Assembly: GCA_030615035.1 (NCBI GenBank)
Contig: JAUXAC010000002.1
Coordinates: 1-64,000, forward strand
Reading direction: 5' to 3'
From: Dehalococcoidia bacterium
Lineage (GTDB): Bacteria > Chloroflexota > Dehalococcoidia > Dehalococcoidales > RBG-16-60-22
Length of the DNA stretch: 64,000 bases
Position numbers and translations under genes: made by a program. The stretch's first letter is position 1, and the number at the start of each line of letters is the position of its first letter. Of the stretch, positions 7,285 through 14,791 are shown one piece after another. The notes under the pieces were generated by a model, which made no database searches, was not told where the DNA came from, and saw only the letters and a program-made list of their open reading frames with translations.

Positions 7285-7370
7285 TGGTGCCGAAGGGGAG
7301 ACTTGAACTCCCATGCCCTTACGGACACTACGCCCTGAACGTAGCGCGTCTGCCATTCCGCCACTTCGGC
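7285..7370 (-). tRNA. tRNA-Leu(CAG)
   Basis: 86 nt including encoded CCA (7285-7287), with the long variable arm of class II tRNAs. The anticodon stem CTACG/CGTAG encloses TTCAGGG, anticodon CAG. Its 5' end is one base from the tRNA-Val 3' fragment at 7372-7412. Confidence 0.96.
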
Positions 7371-7371
7371 A

Positions 7372-7412
7372 TGGTGGGCGGTAGAGGACTTGAACCACTG
7401 ACCTCTGCGATG
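7372..7412 (-). other. tRNA-Val(GAC) 3' fragment: attachment-site copy at island left end
   Basis: 41 bases identical to 63862-63902, covering the anticodon-loop 3' side, anticodon-stem 3' strand, T arm, acceptor 3' strand and CCA of tRNA-Val(GAC). Identity stops at once on both sides, so it is a partial copy, not a degraded tRNA gene. The orientation matches the intact gene. This is the classic product of tyrosine-integrase insertion into a tRNA 3' half. Confidence 0.92.
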
Positions 7413-7618
7413 AGATGTCAGCGGTTCGGCAGGGACCGGCTTGGGGTCGCCTGGAACATGAAGCGAGCCAAGCAGCCGGCTCAAGTCGCTCAGACCGCGG
7501 TTTTCCATTGGCATCATTTCCCCTCGCTGACAAGCAGCTGGAAGCTCCCGGTGCTGGCGCGCCACAACAAAGCGCTTTTTAGTAGCCGCGGTTCGCCTCC
7601 GGGTAATTCAACATCATT

Positions 7619-7647
7619 ATTGTAAACGGTTGCCCTGCATATTGCAA
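7619..7647 (-). promoter_or_regulatory. Candidate promoter facing the tRNA cluster
   Basis: On the minus strand TTGCAA (7647-7642), a 17-base spacer and TACAAT (7624-7619). It would transcribe from about 7612 toward tRNA-Leu, tRNA-Arg and tRNA-Val(UAC), whose original upstream promoter appears to lie beyond tRNA-Val(GAC), now 56 kb away. Confidence 0.4.
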
Positions 7648-7700
7648 GTGTACCGGGATAAGACCCCGGGGGATGACCCGCCCCCCCTTTCTAACCCTCG

Positions 7701-7741
7701 GACTAACATTATACCGGACCAGTTTTTGGGGGGCAGGTCAC
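7701..7741 (-). repeat. Solo IS-like terminus, copy 1
   Basis: The minus strand begins GTGACCTGCCCCC, then an A-rich stretch, a CTGGTCC-type motif and TATAATG. Two relatives lie at 10032-10070 and 11764-11804 in the same orientation. The TGACCTGCCCC start is typical of IS3-family terminal repeats; no transposase lies nearby, so these are probably remnants or non-autonomous elements. Confidence 0.55.
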
Positions 7742-7966
7742 TCAGATATAACAAAATCCCGATCGTTTCATAATGAGGCGACATTGGCTGACTTACTAGG
7801 GGAATGCATAGAATTTATGTAAGTCTGGGTGTATTCATTACCATTGGTAGCACCGAATAATCGAGCAGGCTGATAAATGTAAAAAAGATGGAAAACTGAG
7901 GGCACTAAACCTTTAAGACTGCCGATATCTGCTATTTAGTGGTAAAATTTTGCCGTTAAATGGCAG

Positions 7967-7980
7967 ATAACGTGCACTTT
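7967..7980 (+). repeat. 14-bp motif shared with the island's other end
   Basis: ATAACGTGCACTTT here occurs in inverted orientation at 62760-62773. It is followed by TTGTGCCAAGG, which also occurs inside the dispersed repeat at 11178. Candidate binding site for a recombination protein; inference only. Confidence 0.4.
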
Positions 7981-8206
7981 TGTGCCAAGGTTACGTATTT
8001 CTAGGCGTTTCTAGGTCGTTCTAGAAGGTAATTCTAGAAATATACGAAAAACCACCTGTTTAGAGTCGGTTAAGTGGGCTTAGTGTGTCTTAAACCCCGC
8101 TCAGTGGCACTTCAAACACAGTAAAGTGGTTGCTATCTGCACTTATCGGATCATTAAGTAATTTCTTGTCAATACTAAAGGCTCGAAAGTGAAAGAATTT
8201 AGTAAT

Positions 8207-8249
8207 GAAAATGGGCTGGACATTCCTTTGGTGAGAATATCCAGCCCAT
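8207..8249 (-). terminator. Intrinsic terminator of the DUF5679 gene
   Basis: Arms 8211-8225 and 8235-8249 pair over about 15 bp with one mismatch (core ATGGGCTGGA), followed on the minus strand by a short T run. It lies 26 bases after the DUF5679 stop codon. Confidence 0.75.
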
Positions 8250-8275
8250 GTTTAGTTCCTATATTGTAACTAGGG

Positions 8276-8416
8276 TTATGCCTTCCCAATTCTAAACATC
8301 TTTGTGCCACATGTGGGGCATACACCCTGAGTTGCTGGCTTACCATTCTTCATGGTTATGCTTCTGGCATCCTTCATTTCCTTCTTGGCTCGGCACTTAA
8401 CGCAATATGCTTGCAT
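8276..8416 (-). CDS. DUF5679 small zinc-ribbon protein
   Basis: A 46-residue protein. Two CxxC pairs (YCVKC near 5-8 and CPTC near 33-36) and the conserved GKPATQGVCPTCGTKMFR block identify DUF5679, a small protein common in Chloroflexota. The start is set by AGGAGG eight bases before ATG 8416; an in-frame ATG further upstream lacks a ribosome site and overlaps the promoter. It has its own promoter (8451-8479) and terminator (8207-8249), so it is monocistronic. Function unknown. Confidence 0.88.
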   Translation of the reverse strand: MQAYCVKCRAKKEMKDARSITMKNGKPATQGVCPTCGTKMFRIGKA

Positions 8417-8450
8417 GAGTTTACCTCCTTTCTTACTAAGGTTTGTATGC

Positions 8451-8479
8451 AACATAAACAATTCTCCTGATAATGTCAA
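8451..8479 (-). promoter_or_regulatory. Promoter of the DUF5679 gene
   Basis: Minus strand TTGACA (8479-8474), 17-base spacer, TATGTT (8456-8451), about 28 bases before the ribosome site. Confidence 0.65.
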
Positions 8480-8884
8480 TAGTGTAGCAGAAAGTAAATC
8501 TTATCTAGAGTTAGGTGGTCATTAAGCAGCGTAGTGACTTAAACTATGCTTCAATCATCTCTTTATGCTCCATAAAGCACATCATTTAGGAAAAATGTAT
8601 ACCAACTAAGCTTGAATATTTGTATATTAATGTCGAAACTCCGTTCAAACAACGCCAGAGACCGGTAAATTACCCTGGAAACCAGCTTGTGCATGGCAAA
8701 AAAGGTATCATACTATGATACTTTTGCTTTAACAACGCGCCAAAAAACGTCATTATTCAGTAAAAAAGTATGTTACTGGCGTAAAATCCACTTAAGAATC
8801 AGATACAGCCAATAATGTTACCGTTTTTGCACATTTCTGCCATTTTAGCTTCATATTAATACACAAACAGGAATGAAACATCTC
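8480..8884. other. Intergenic, one hairpin
   Basis: About 400 AT-rich bases with no coding frame. An 11-bp inverted repeat (8701-8711 / 8715-8725, AAAGGTATCAT with ATGATACTTTT) followed by T-rich sequence could end plus-strand transcription. CTAGAGTTAGGTGGTC near 8504 resembles a stretch near 12828. Confidence 0.45.
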
Positions 8885-9904
8885 TCAGGGATTTTTAATA
8901 ACAGGTATTTCTAAAGCATCTATTACTTCGTCCAAATAAGCTTCGTCTTCGACAATGACCGTAGCACATTCTCCTCCGTAGAATCTTTTGACACTTTCTG
9001 ATTCTGATTCAACTTTGTGGTGTTTAGCTACATTACGTATATCATCTTCGTTAGCCAGTACTGTTATGCTAAGCTTTTTCTTTCTAACATAGATATATGC
9101 GAAGTTCTTCTTATCAACGATAGATATATAATATTTCTGAGGATTAAATCTAAGGCTTGGCTTAAACTCTAAAATTTTAGTCTTTATCAGTTGATAAATG
9201 TCCTTTACCTTGGAATCAACACCATCTAAGTGATACTCCTCAGAGTGCGGTACTCTACCAGTAGCCTCTTCCTCAACCTTTACACCAGGGATTTCTCCAA
9301 GTACAACACTTTCAAAGTCAGGAGTAAGAGATAGCAATCTATCTTCGCCGCAACGATACTCTTTTAAAACAAGCAACTTCACCATCTTACTCCATTCAGT
9401 GTACGTATCAACCATTTCAAGTAACTCAGGTTTCATTTCATCTATAACAATAAGTATGTTCTGACTGTTCTCTACTGTGTCCTTAATGAACTTGAAAATT
9501 TCCCTTTCTTTCAAGAACTTCTTGAATTCCCTTTCCAGTTCCTTACCAGTTTGGATTGTTGAAAATATCCTTTCAATAAGCTCATTCTGTGCCTTGGAAT
9601 TCCTAAAAAAAGCAAAGAATCTTGTTATTTGCGGGAAGATATGTCTGTAGAAGTCGTGTTTTCCCAATTCAATTTCAACTAAATAAAACTCTGGTCTATC
9701 TATATTTTTTAAATCAAATAATAGACCGTCAGGAATTGAACCACCAAGTGAGGCTGTCTCAATCTTAGCTTTAAGGTCAATATAAATCGTGGATGCACCA
9801 AAAAGAAGGTTCGTTTTATTTTTCAATAAATCTTCATAGATTTCCTCGGAAGTGTACGTATATTCGGTAAATCTTAAATTATTATGGAAAATCACAGATG
9901 CCAT
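8885..9904 (-). CDS. Nuclease-like protein with DUF5655-type C-terminus
   Basis: A 339-residue protein; the start at ATG 9904 is set by CGGAGGT six bases upstream, over an ATG ten codons earlier. The N-terminal half has a PD-(D/E)xK-like arrangement: PDG near 57-59, then YLVEIELGK about 16 residues later, then a long helix (HDFYRHIFPQITRF). About 230-300 (KDIYQLIKTKILEF...KKYYISIVDKKNFAYIYV) resembles DUF5655, found in predicted nucleases. Both assignments come from pattern only. It may be a DNA-repair or defence nuclease on the island. A TTGCCA-N17-TATAGT promoter lies at 9955-9983. Confidence 0.6.
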   Translation of the reverse strand: MASVIFHNNLRFTEYTYTSEEIYEDLLKNKTNLLFGASTIYIDLKAKIETASLGGSIPDGLLFDLKNIDRPEFYLVEIELGKHDFYRHIFPQITRFFAFFRNSKAQNELIERIFSTIQTGKELEREFKKFLKEREIFKFIKDTVENSQNILIVIDEMKPELLEMVDTYTEWSKMVKLLVLKEYRCGEDRLLSLTPDFESVVLGEIPGVKVEEEATGRVPHSEEYHLDGVDSKVKDIYQLIKTKILEFKPSLRFNPQKYYISIVDKKNFAYIYVRKKKLSITVLANEDDIRNVAKHHKVESESESVKRFYGGECATVIVEDEAYLDEVIDALEIPVIKNP

Positions 9905-9954
9905 AGTTATACCTCCGTTGAAAGGTCCGGTCATGAAAATATTCTTTGTAGCCT

Positions 9955-9983
9955 ACTATACACCTACAATGATACAGTGGCAA
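9955..9983 (-). promoter_or_regulatory. Candidate promoter of the nuclease-like gene
   Basis: Minus strand TTGCCA (9983-9978), 17-base spacer, TATAGT (9960-9955). Confidence 0.5.
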
Positions 9984-10031
9984 GTGGCTTCCCCCCCTAA
10001 AAAAACTAGTCCAGCTACTATGCCGGTAACT

Positions 10032-10070
10032 CTAACTTAACATGTGGTACAATTATTGGGGGCAGGTCAC
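10032..10070 (-). repeat. Solo IS-like terminus, copy 2
   Basis: The minus strand reads GTGACCTGCCCCCAATAATT, then GTACCA and a trailing GTTAG-type end, matching the copies at 7701 and 11764. Confidence 0.55.
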
Positions 10071-10099
10071 TAACAAGGTCTATGTGAGATGCGTTTGTG

Positions 10100-10246
10100 C
10101 TAGCTACTAGGTAATACCGCTTGGTAGCAAACTACACCAAGGTCTTCTTTACTGATTGATTGAGGAACAGGAGGAGGTGTGACTGTCTCAAGGCCAAAGG
10201 ACCGTACTATATCTAAGATGTGTGCGGCACATTGTGCAATGGTCAT
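10100..10246 (-). CDS. Possible 48-aa ORF coupled to the MATE fragment
   Basis: A 48-codon frame whose ATG overlaps the TGA of the MATE fragment (ATGA), the pattern of translational coupling. It is Pro-rich in the middle (TVTPPPVPQS) with no recognised family. Since the MATE gene is broken just here, this may instead be the exposed frame of foreign DNA at a junction. Confidence 0.25.
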   Translation of the reverse strand: MTIAQCAAHILDIVRSFGLETVTPPPVPQSISKEDLGVVCYQAVLPSS

Positions 10247-11022
10247 TTTTTCCTCACCAGACTGTCAAGACCAGACCAGCCGCCGACTCTGAGGTAAACC
10301 TTCCAGTCCTTAAGTGTGAAGAACGATATCAAATTTCTTACCTTTTCAAGCGCGATAGATCTTATCATGATTAGTGCGGTGATAAGCAGTCCGAAGCTGG
10401 CTATAAGGTCTGACCAGGCAACCCCCAGCACACCGAGATTAAGAGAAAAAGGGTATCCACCGTAGAGAAGACTATCGAAAATAAAGCGATAGACCACCTG
10501 TAAAATGGCTAGAGTTAATATCATACGTTTTCGGTTTATTGTTTCAACGATTATCACTAAGGCCATGCTTAGCAGAAAAATAGGAACGCCTGCCGTTTTG
10601 ATTTTCAGGAATGTGGATGTTGTATCGCGAATGGCCTCAGGGGTTCCTATAATACTCACAAAGTTATCGGAAAGAACAAACAGGATAGCAGCGAGAACAC
10701 AAGAGAAAAGGAAGATTGTTGTCATTGATGTTCTTATCGGGTATCCTGGCCCCTCTTTGCTTTGTATTCCTCTACCTACAAAAAAGAATATGGCCAGAAC
10801 GAAGGTCTCCTGTACGACCTCAAGTAGAAGCTCAATGAACTGCCACTGGGCAACTGTTGCTAGTGCATTGGTGTCTGGTATCGCATTACCAATTAAATAG
10901 ACACTGTATGAACGGTAAAACCGTGGCAAGGCCATGTAAAGAAATATCAGAAGAAATAGTCCCCAGTCCCATTGCCCGAGAAGTACCTTGCCCAGCTTGA
11001 CGGTGTCGAAAACTTTCGGCAT
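10243..11022 (-). pseudogene. MATE-family transporter, C-terminal half missing
   Basis: 259 residues against about 440-460 in the multidrug and toxin extrusion family. Six or seven transmembrane helices are visible, equivalent to the first bundle of the usual twelve. The C-terminus stops at GGWSGLDSLVRKK, where intact homologues continue into the second bundle, so the gene is broken by recombination at about 10246. Half a MATE protein is unlikely to transport unless it dimerises. Confidence 0.75.
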
Positions 11023-11177
11023 TGTATTATATATACATGATTCAGGCTTTCAGGCGCAAGGAATCAGTGTGAATATGAGATTTACAGTAATGGTGTTGCA
11101 AAGGAGTCGTGAACCATCCATGTCTAATTAGATAACAAAATATCCTGTCAGCTCTTCAGAGGTGAAATTTAAAAAAG
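11023..11177. other. Intergenic leader of the MATE fragment
   Basis: About 155 bases without a coding frame. AT-rich sequence with TATATATAAT near 11026-11036 on the minus strand could hold the MATE gene's promoter, but no convincing -35 is placed correctly. Confidence 0.3.
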
Positions 11178-11330
11178 GTTACTTTCTGGCTTTGTCAAGC
11201 CCGTGAAATGACACTTTTTTTGGGTCCGTGCCAAGGTAAGGCTTGTAACCTGCGTTTTGTGCCAAGGTGGGGTAGCCTAACTGCCCATTTGGGGTTGCTA
11301 AAGTGCACTTTATGCCATATAATAGGCTCT
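11178..11330 (+). repeat. Dispersed intergenic repeat carrying a promoter, copy A
   Basis: About 150 bases clearly homologous to 12869-13020. Shared blocks in order: GGTTAC, the small hairpin GGCTTTGTCAAGCC, TGACA plus T-run, CCGTGCC, GTGCCAAGGTGGGG, CCTAAC, GTGCACTTT or ATGCACTTT, and a terminal TATAAT. Both copies end just before a plus-strand coding sequence and supply its likely promoter. Confidence 0.8.
11295..11323 (+). promoter_or_regulatory. Promoter within repeat copy A
   Basis: TTGCTA (11295-11300), 17-base spacer, TATAAT (11318-11323). Transcription would start near 11330, about 44 bases before the gene at 11374. Confidence 0.6.
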
Positions 11331-11373
11331 CCATAGGCAGAAATCTATGCTGGGAGCAAAAGGGGGGTAAATC

Positions 11374-11670
11374 ATGGCAAAAACCACTAAATCAAAGATT
11401 CCAGAATATGTATACAGGCTCCGTAAAGAGGATGTCTCTACCCTTATTGGTCTTAGTAGAGGCGATCATAACTTACTTAAAGTGTATAAGAACATGGATA
11501 GAAAACCAATGCTTGCTGTTTTGCATGACCTTATTGGTCTTGCCGCGAAGTGTAGAGAAGAGAAACATGTAGAAGTAATAAAGGAATTGGAAGAAAGATT
11601 GAGGATAACAACCAAAATAGCAACCGCTTACTTGAGAAAATATGGCAAGATTCGCCCAGAAAAGACTTGA
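11374..11670 (+). CDS. Hypothetical basic helical protein, 98 aa
   Basis: 98 residues, mostly helical and basic (MAKTTKSK start, LRKYGKIRPEKT end), no recognised domain. AGGGGGG six bases before the ATG gives a strong ribosome site, and the repeat-borne promoter is placed correctly. Composition suggests a small nucleic-acid-associated or regulatory protein, but nothing shows it directly. Confidence 0.6.
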   Translation: MAKTTKSKIPEYVYRLRKEDVSTLIGLSRGDHNLLKVYKNMDRKPMLAVLHDLIGLAAKCREEKHVEVIKELEERLRITTKIATAYLRKYGKIRPEKT

Positions 11671-11763
11671 CAAATCCCCCTAAAAATCGCTCCTTTATTG
11701 CATAGCAGGTTTAGCTATAAGACTCTAGGCGTGAAATTTGGCGGACCTTTTTACCCTAGTTTA

Positions 11764-11804
11764 CTAACGACATTATAACTGGTACAGTTTTAGCGGGCAG
11801 GTCA
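11764..11804 (-). repeat. Solo IS-like terminus, copy 3
   Basis: The minus strand starts ATGACCTGCCCGC, then TAAAACTGTACCAGTTATAA and TG. Same order of blocks as copies at 7701 and 10032. It lies between two convergent genes. Confidence 0.55.
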
Positions 11805-11856
11805 TGTTAGCAATCCCATCTTCTTATTTATTTCTTTCCCCAATCTCTTTCTCAAT

Positions 11857-12585
11857 CTAGCCTTGGCGGATGGTGGCGATAGTCCAGACTCTGGTCCTTC
11901 TGGTGAAGTCATTGACCTCTTCTTCGGTTCTGAAGTCTTCCTTACCGCGAGAGTCGTAGTGGACCATCTTTTCCTTATCTCTCATAAGCTTTGGCCTCGG
12001 CTTTGCGGCGGGATAGCCCACCGCCATCATATCATAGACTTCCAGTTCATCCGGTATTCCCAGCAGATTCTTGAGCTGGTAGTGTACCAAAGGCACTTGT
12101 ACATCGCTCACCCATTGGGAAGCCAGCCCCAGCGTGGTGGCTGCCAGATGCATATATAGAAAAGCATTAGCCAGGCTGGAATTAAAAATGGACTCTCTTT
12201 CATGGGGGCTAAATCTGATTAACATTGGCAGTCCCGCCTTGGTCCTGGTATCACCGAATAGTATTATGAAGGCAGGAGCATTACGGTAGTCTGTCGGTTC
12301 TCCACCAGGCGATGGTTGCCACTTATCTCCCTGCCATGCCTCCCTGGCGAGTTCTATCCTAGGATAATGGGCACGACTGTAATCGGTAATAGCCTGCACG
12401 ATGCTGTCTTTCAATTCCTGTTTTTTGACCACGAAGAATTCCCACGGCTGCAAGTTAAAGCCGGAGGGAGCCCAGCAAGCCGCTTCAATTATCTTTTCCA
12501 CGTATTCATCAGGTATGGGGTCTGTCTTGAACCGCCGAACGCTCCGCCTGTTCTTGACCAATTCTAGAAGGCCCTCGTAGTCCAT
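11857..12585 (-). CDS. Nitroreductase-family FMN oxidoreductase
   Basis: A 242-residue protein of normal family length. The N-terminal FMN-binding pattern NRRSVRRFKTDPIPDE, the APSGFNLQPWEF block and the later GLASQWVSD and VGYPAAKPRPK segments are diagnostic. The family reduces nitro, quinone, halogenated or flavin substrates with NAD(P)H in the cytoplasm; substrate cannot be told. AGGAGG precedes the ATG. It stands alone on this strand. Confidence 0.9.
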   Translation of the reverse strand: MDYEGLLELVKNRRSVRRFKTDPIPDEYVEKIIEAACWAPSGFNLQPWEFFVVKKQELKDSIVQAITDYSRAHYPRIELAREAWQGDKWQPSPGGEPTDYRNAPAFIILFGDTRTKAGLPMLIRFSPHERESIFNSSLANAFLYMHLAATTLGLASQWVSDVQVPLVHYQLKNLLGIPDELEVYDMMAVGYPAAKPRPKLMRDKEKMVHYDSRGKEDFRTEEEVNDFTRRTRVWTIATIRQG

Positions 12586-12868
12586 AATAACCTCCTCTTT
12601 TTCATGTCACCAGTATAACTCTACACTATTCCTTTAATTCAAACCAGAAAAAGCATTGATGCTTTCAGCTTGCACATTTACTTCTGTGGATTTTCTACCA
12701 TACGAAATGACGTTTTGTTCACTGTCTGCTAAAAAGGTGCGCTTAATTTTACGCCTGAGGGCTAGGCATGAGACCGTAATATAAAAAAGGAACCTTTGTT
12801 ATCCCCGTTGGTAAATACTAAATCTAATCTAGAGTTATGTGATCTGGCTTATTATTAGCTATTAAAAT
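12586..12868. other. Intergenic, nothing definite
   Basis: No coding frame. Minus-strand TTGAAT and TATACT near 12608-12638 could drive the nitroreductase gene, but the spacer is 19 bases. Confidence 0.3.
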
Positions 12869-13020
12869 GGTTACATTGTGGCTTTGTCAAGCCCCCTAAG
12901 TGACATTTTTTTCATTCCGTGCCAGGGTGGGGATTGTTCACTGCGATTCATGCCAAGGTGGGGCCGCCTAACCGCCAAAATTGTTGCATAAATGCACTTT
13001 TTGGCATTATAATGAGCTAT
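12869..13020 (+). repeat. Dispersed intergenic repeat carrying a promoter, copy B
   Basis: Homologue of 11178-11330 with the same order of blocks: GGTTAC, hairpin GGCTTTGTCAAGCC, T-run, CCGTGCC, ATGCCAAGGTGGGG, CCTAAC, ATGCACTTT and TATAAT. It ends about 40 bases before the fragment of a nucleotide-sugar dehydrogenase gene. Confidence 0.8.
12984..13013 (+). promoter_or_regulatory. Promoter within repeat copy B
   Basis: TTGCAT (12984-12989), 18-base spacer, perfect TATAAT (13008-13013). Likely drives the sugar operon beginning at 13208. Confidence 0.6.
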
Positions 13021-13057
13021 TCTTAATAAAAAACTTAAATTTGATGTACTAAGTGAG

Positions 13058-13201
13058 GTGATTGGCATTGCCACCGCTATCATAAAGCCTGGCGACTATA
13101 GTCACTATGATTATCAAAATATAGCTGATAGAGCAAGCTTAGTATTTGATACTAGAGGAGCTACCAGGAAGCTTAACAACCATAATATTATAAGATTATG
13201 A
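13058..13201 (+). pseudogene. 3' remnant of a UDP-GlcNAc 6-dehydrogenase-type gene
   Basis: 47 codons ending in TGA at 13199-13201. The translated segment YDYQNIADRASLVFDTRGAT followed by a short basic tail matches the C-terminus of UDP-sugar/GDP-mannose dehydrogenases (the VDTRNA block). More than 350 upstream residues are missing and are replaced by the dispersed repeat. This enzyme makes UDP-GlcNAcA, the substrate of the oxidoreductase encoded next, so the pathway's first gene has been lost here. Confidence 0.7.
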
Positions 13202-13207
13202 GGATAA

Positions 13208-14791
13208 ATGAAAAATAATATGGCTAATATCGCCGTCGTTGGCTGTGGCTACTGGGGGGGAAACCTAGTACGGAATTTTGCTGAACTGGGTGCTCTGCAT
13301 ACCATCTGTGACAGTAATTCTGAAGCTCTAAATCGGCTCGAAACCCTTTACCCCAACGTCATCAGGGAAGAGAGCCTTAAGCCAGTATTAGCCAGTAAGG
13401 AAATAAGGGGTGTTGTCATATCCACGCCAGCAGCACTCCACTATTCTATGGCAAAACAAGCTTTGCTGGCAGGTAAGGACGTCTTTGTGGAAAAGCCGCT
13501 CTCCTTGATAGTTGAAGAAGGAGAGGAGCTAGTCAAGATAGCCGAAGAAAAAGGCAAAATCCTTATGGTAGGTCATCTCCTTGAGTATCACCCCGGAATT
13601 GTTAAGCTCAAACAACTGGTAGACAGTGGAGAGCTGGGCAAGCTCAACTACATCTATTCCAGCCGGCTTAACCTGGGCAAGTTTAGAACCGAAGAAAACA
13701 TCCTGTGGAGCTTTGCTCCCCACGATATATCAATCATCCTGCTGCTACTCAACGAAATGCCTCAAGAGGTCTCTGCCTTCGGTGGCAGTTACCTTCACCA
13801 GGATATAGCTGATGTTACCATTACCACCATGAGCTTTGGCAGTGGGGTTAGAGCTCATATCTTCGTAAGCTGGCTCCACCCCTATAAAGAACAAAAACTG
13901 GTCGTTGTTGGCAGTAAGAAAATGGCAGTATTTGACGATGTAAGTTCAAAAAACAAGCTTGTGCTCTATGAGCACCAGATAGAATGGATTGACCGTGTGC
14001 CAGTGCCCCACAAGCAAAAAGGTATTCCCATTGAATTTGCCATGACAGAGCCGCTGAAGTTAGAATGCCAGCACTTCCTTGATTGTCTGGAATCACGCTG
14101 CAAACCTCAAACTGATGGTGGTAGCGGACTAAAGGTCCTGCAGGTTCTCAATGCCTGCCAGATGTCACTCCAGGGACAGGGACAAAGCCTCCCTACAGCC
14201 AGTAGAGATAGCTTCTTTGTTCACCCTAGCAGCCTTGTGGAAGAACCGTGTAACATTGGTAATGGGACTAAAGTTTGGCACTTTTCCCATATTATGCCTC
14301 ATGCAAACATAGGCAAGAACTGCATTATTGGTCAGAATGTGTTTCTAGGTAGGAATGTAAATATTGGCAATAATGTCAAAATTGAGAACAACGTTTCGTT
14401 GTTTGACGGGGTTACTCTAGAAGACGATGTCTTCTGTGGCCCCAGCTGCGTCTTCACTAATGTGAAGAATCCCCGTAGCCGTATTTCTCAGCAGGGCAAG
14501 TTCATACCCACCTTGGTTAAGAAAGGGGCAACTATCGGGGCTAACGCTACTATTATTTGTGGAAATACTATAGGCAGCTATGCGTTTGTTGGCGCCGGCT
14601 CGATAGTCACCAAAGATGTTGACGATTACGCCTTGGTCTATGGAACACCAGCTAAGATTCAGGGCTGGGTCTGCCAATGTGGTATCAAGTTAGGCTTCAC
14701 TGCTACCAAGGGCAAATGTAGAATATGCGGTGAAGAATATGAAAAGCAAGAGATTGAAGGAAAATTAGTAGTGAGAAAGCTTAACCAATGA
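13208..14791 (+). CDS. Fused sugar oxidoreductase and N-acetyltransferase (Wlb-like)
   Basis: A 527-residue two-domain enzyme. About 1-325 is a Gfo/Idh/MocA oxidoreductase: NAD-binding VVGCGYWGGNLVRN, FVEKPLSL near 98, and active-site EYHPG. About 335-490 is a left-handed beta-helix acyltransferase (repeated IG.N/V.IG hexapeptides, then GTPAK). A C-terminal zinc-ribbon-like piece (CQCG...CRICG) ends it. These match the separate enzymes WlbA (oxidises UDP-GlcNAcA at C3) and WlbB (N-acetylates the 3-amino product) of UDP-2,3-diacetamido uronate synthesis. The next gene, overlapping by ATGA, is the matching aminotransferase. The fusion is natural here; the exact sugar is inference. Confidence 0.85.
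   Translation: MKNNMANIAVVGCGYWGGNLVRNFAELGALHTICDSNSEALNRLETLYPNVIREESLKPVLASKEIRGVVISTPAALHYSMAKQALLAGKDVFVEKPLSLIVEEGEELVKIAEEKGKILMVGHLLEYHPGIVKLKQLVDSGELGKLNYIYSSRLNLGKFRTEENILWSFAPHDISIILLLLNEMPQEVSAFGGSYLHQDIADVTITTMSFGSGVRAHIFVSWLHPYKEQKLVVVGSKKMAVFDDVSSKNKLVLYEHQIEWIDRVPVPHKQKGIPIEFAMTEPLKLECQHFLDCLESRCKPQTDGGSGLKVLQVLNACQMSLQGQGQSLPTASRDSFFVHPSSLVEEPCNIGNGTKVWHFSHIMPHANIGKNCIIGQNVFLGRNVNIGNNVKIENNVSLFDGVTLEDDVFCGPSCVFTNVKNPRSRISQQGKFIPTLVKKGATIGANATIICGNTIGSYAFVGAGSIVTKDVDDYALVYGTPAKIQGWVCQCGIKLGFTATKGKCRICGEEYEKQEIEGKLVVRKLNQ

Larger units (their letters stand above)
7413..8206. other. Island left end, no convincing gene
   Basis: The first about 200 bases are GC-rich and hold an open minus-strand frame starting near 7528 behind GAGGGG, but it runs into the tRNA fragment and tRNA-Leu and resembles nothing I recognise. 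The rest is AT-richer and contains a minus-strand promoter (7619-7647), an IS-like end (7701-7741), repeat motifs near 7967-7990 and a cluster of TTCTAG motifs with an inverted repeat (about 7995-8046). Confidence 0.5.

Noticed and set aside
7239..7625. Open frames on both strands across the tRNA genes (one product includes GGRGLEPLTSAMR)
   Set aside because: These are translations of tRNA genes, a well-known source of spurious proteins. The minus-strand frame starting near 7528 has a ribosome site but runs into tRNA sequence.
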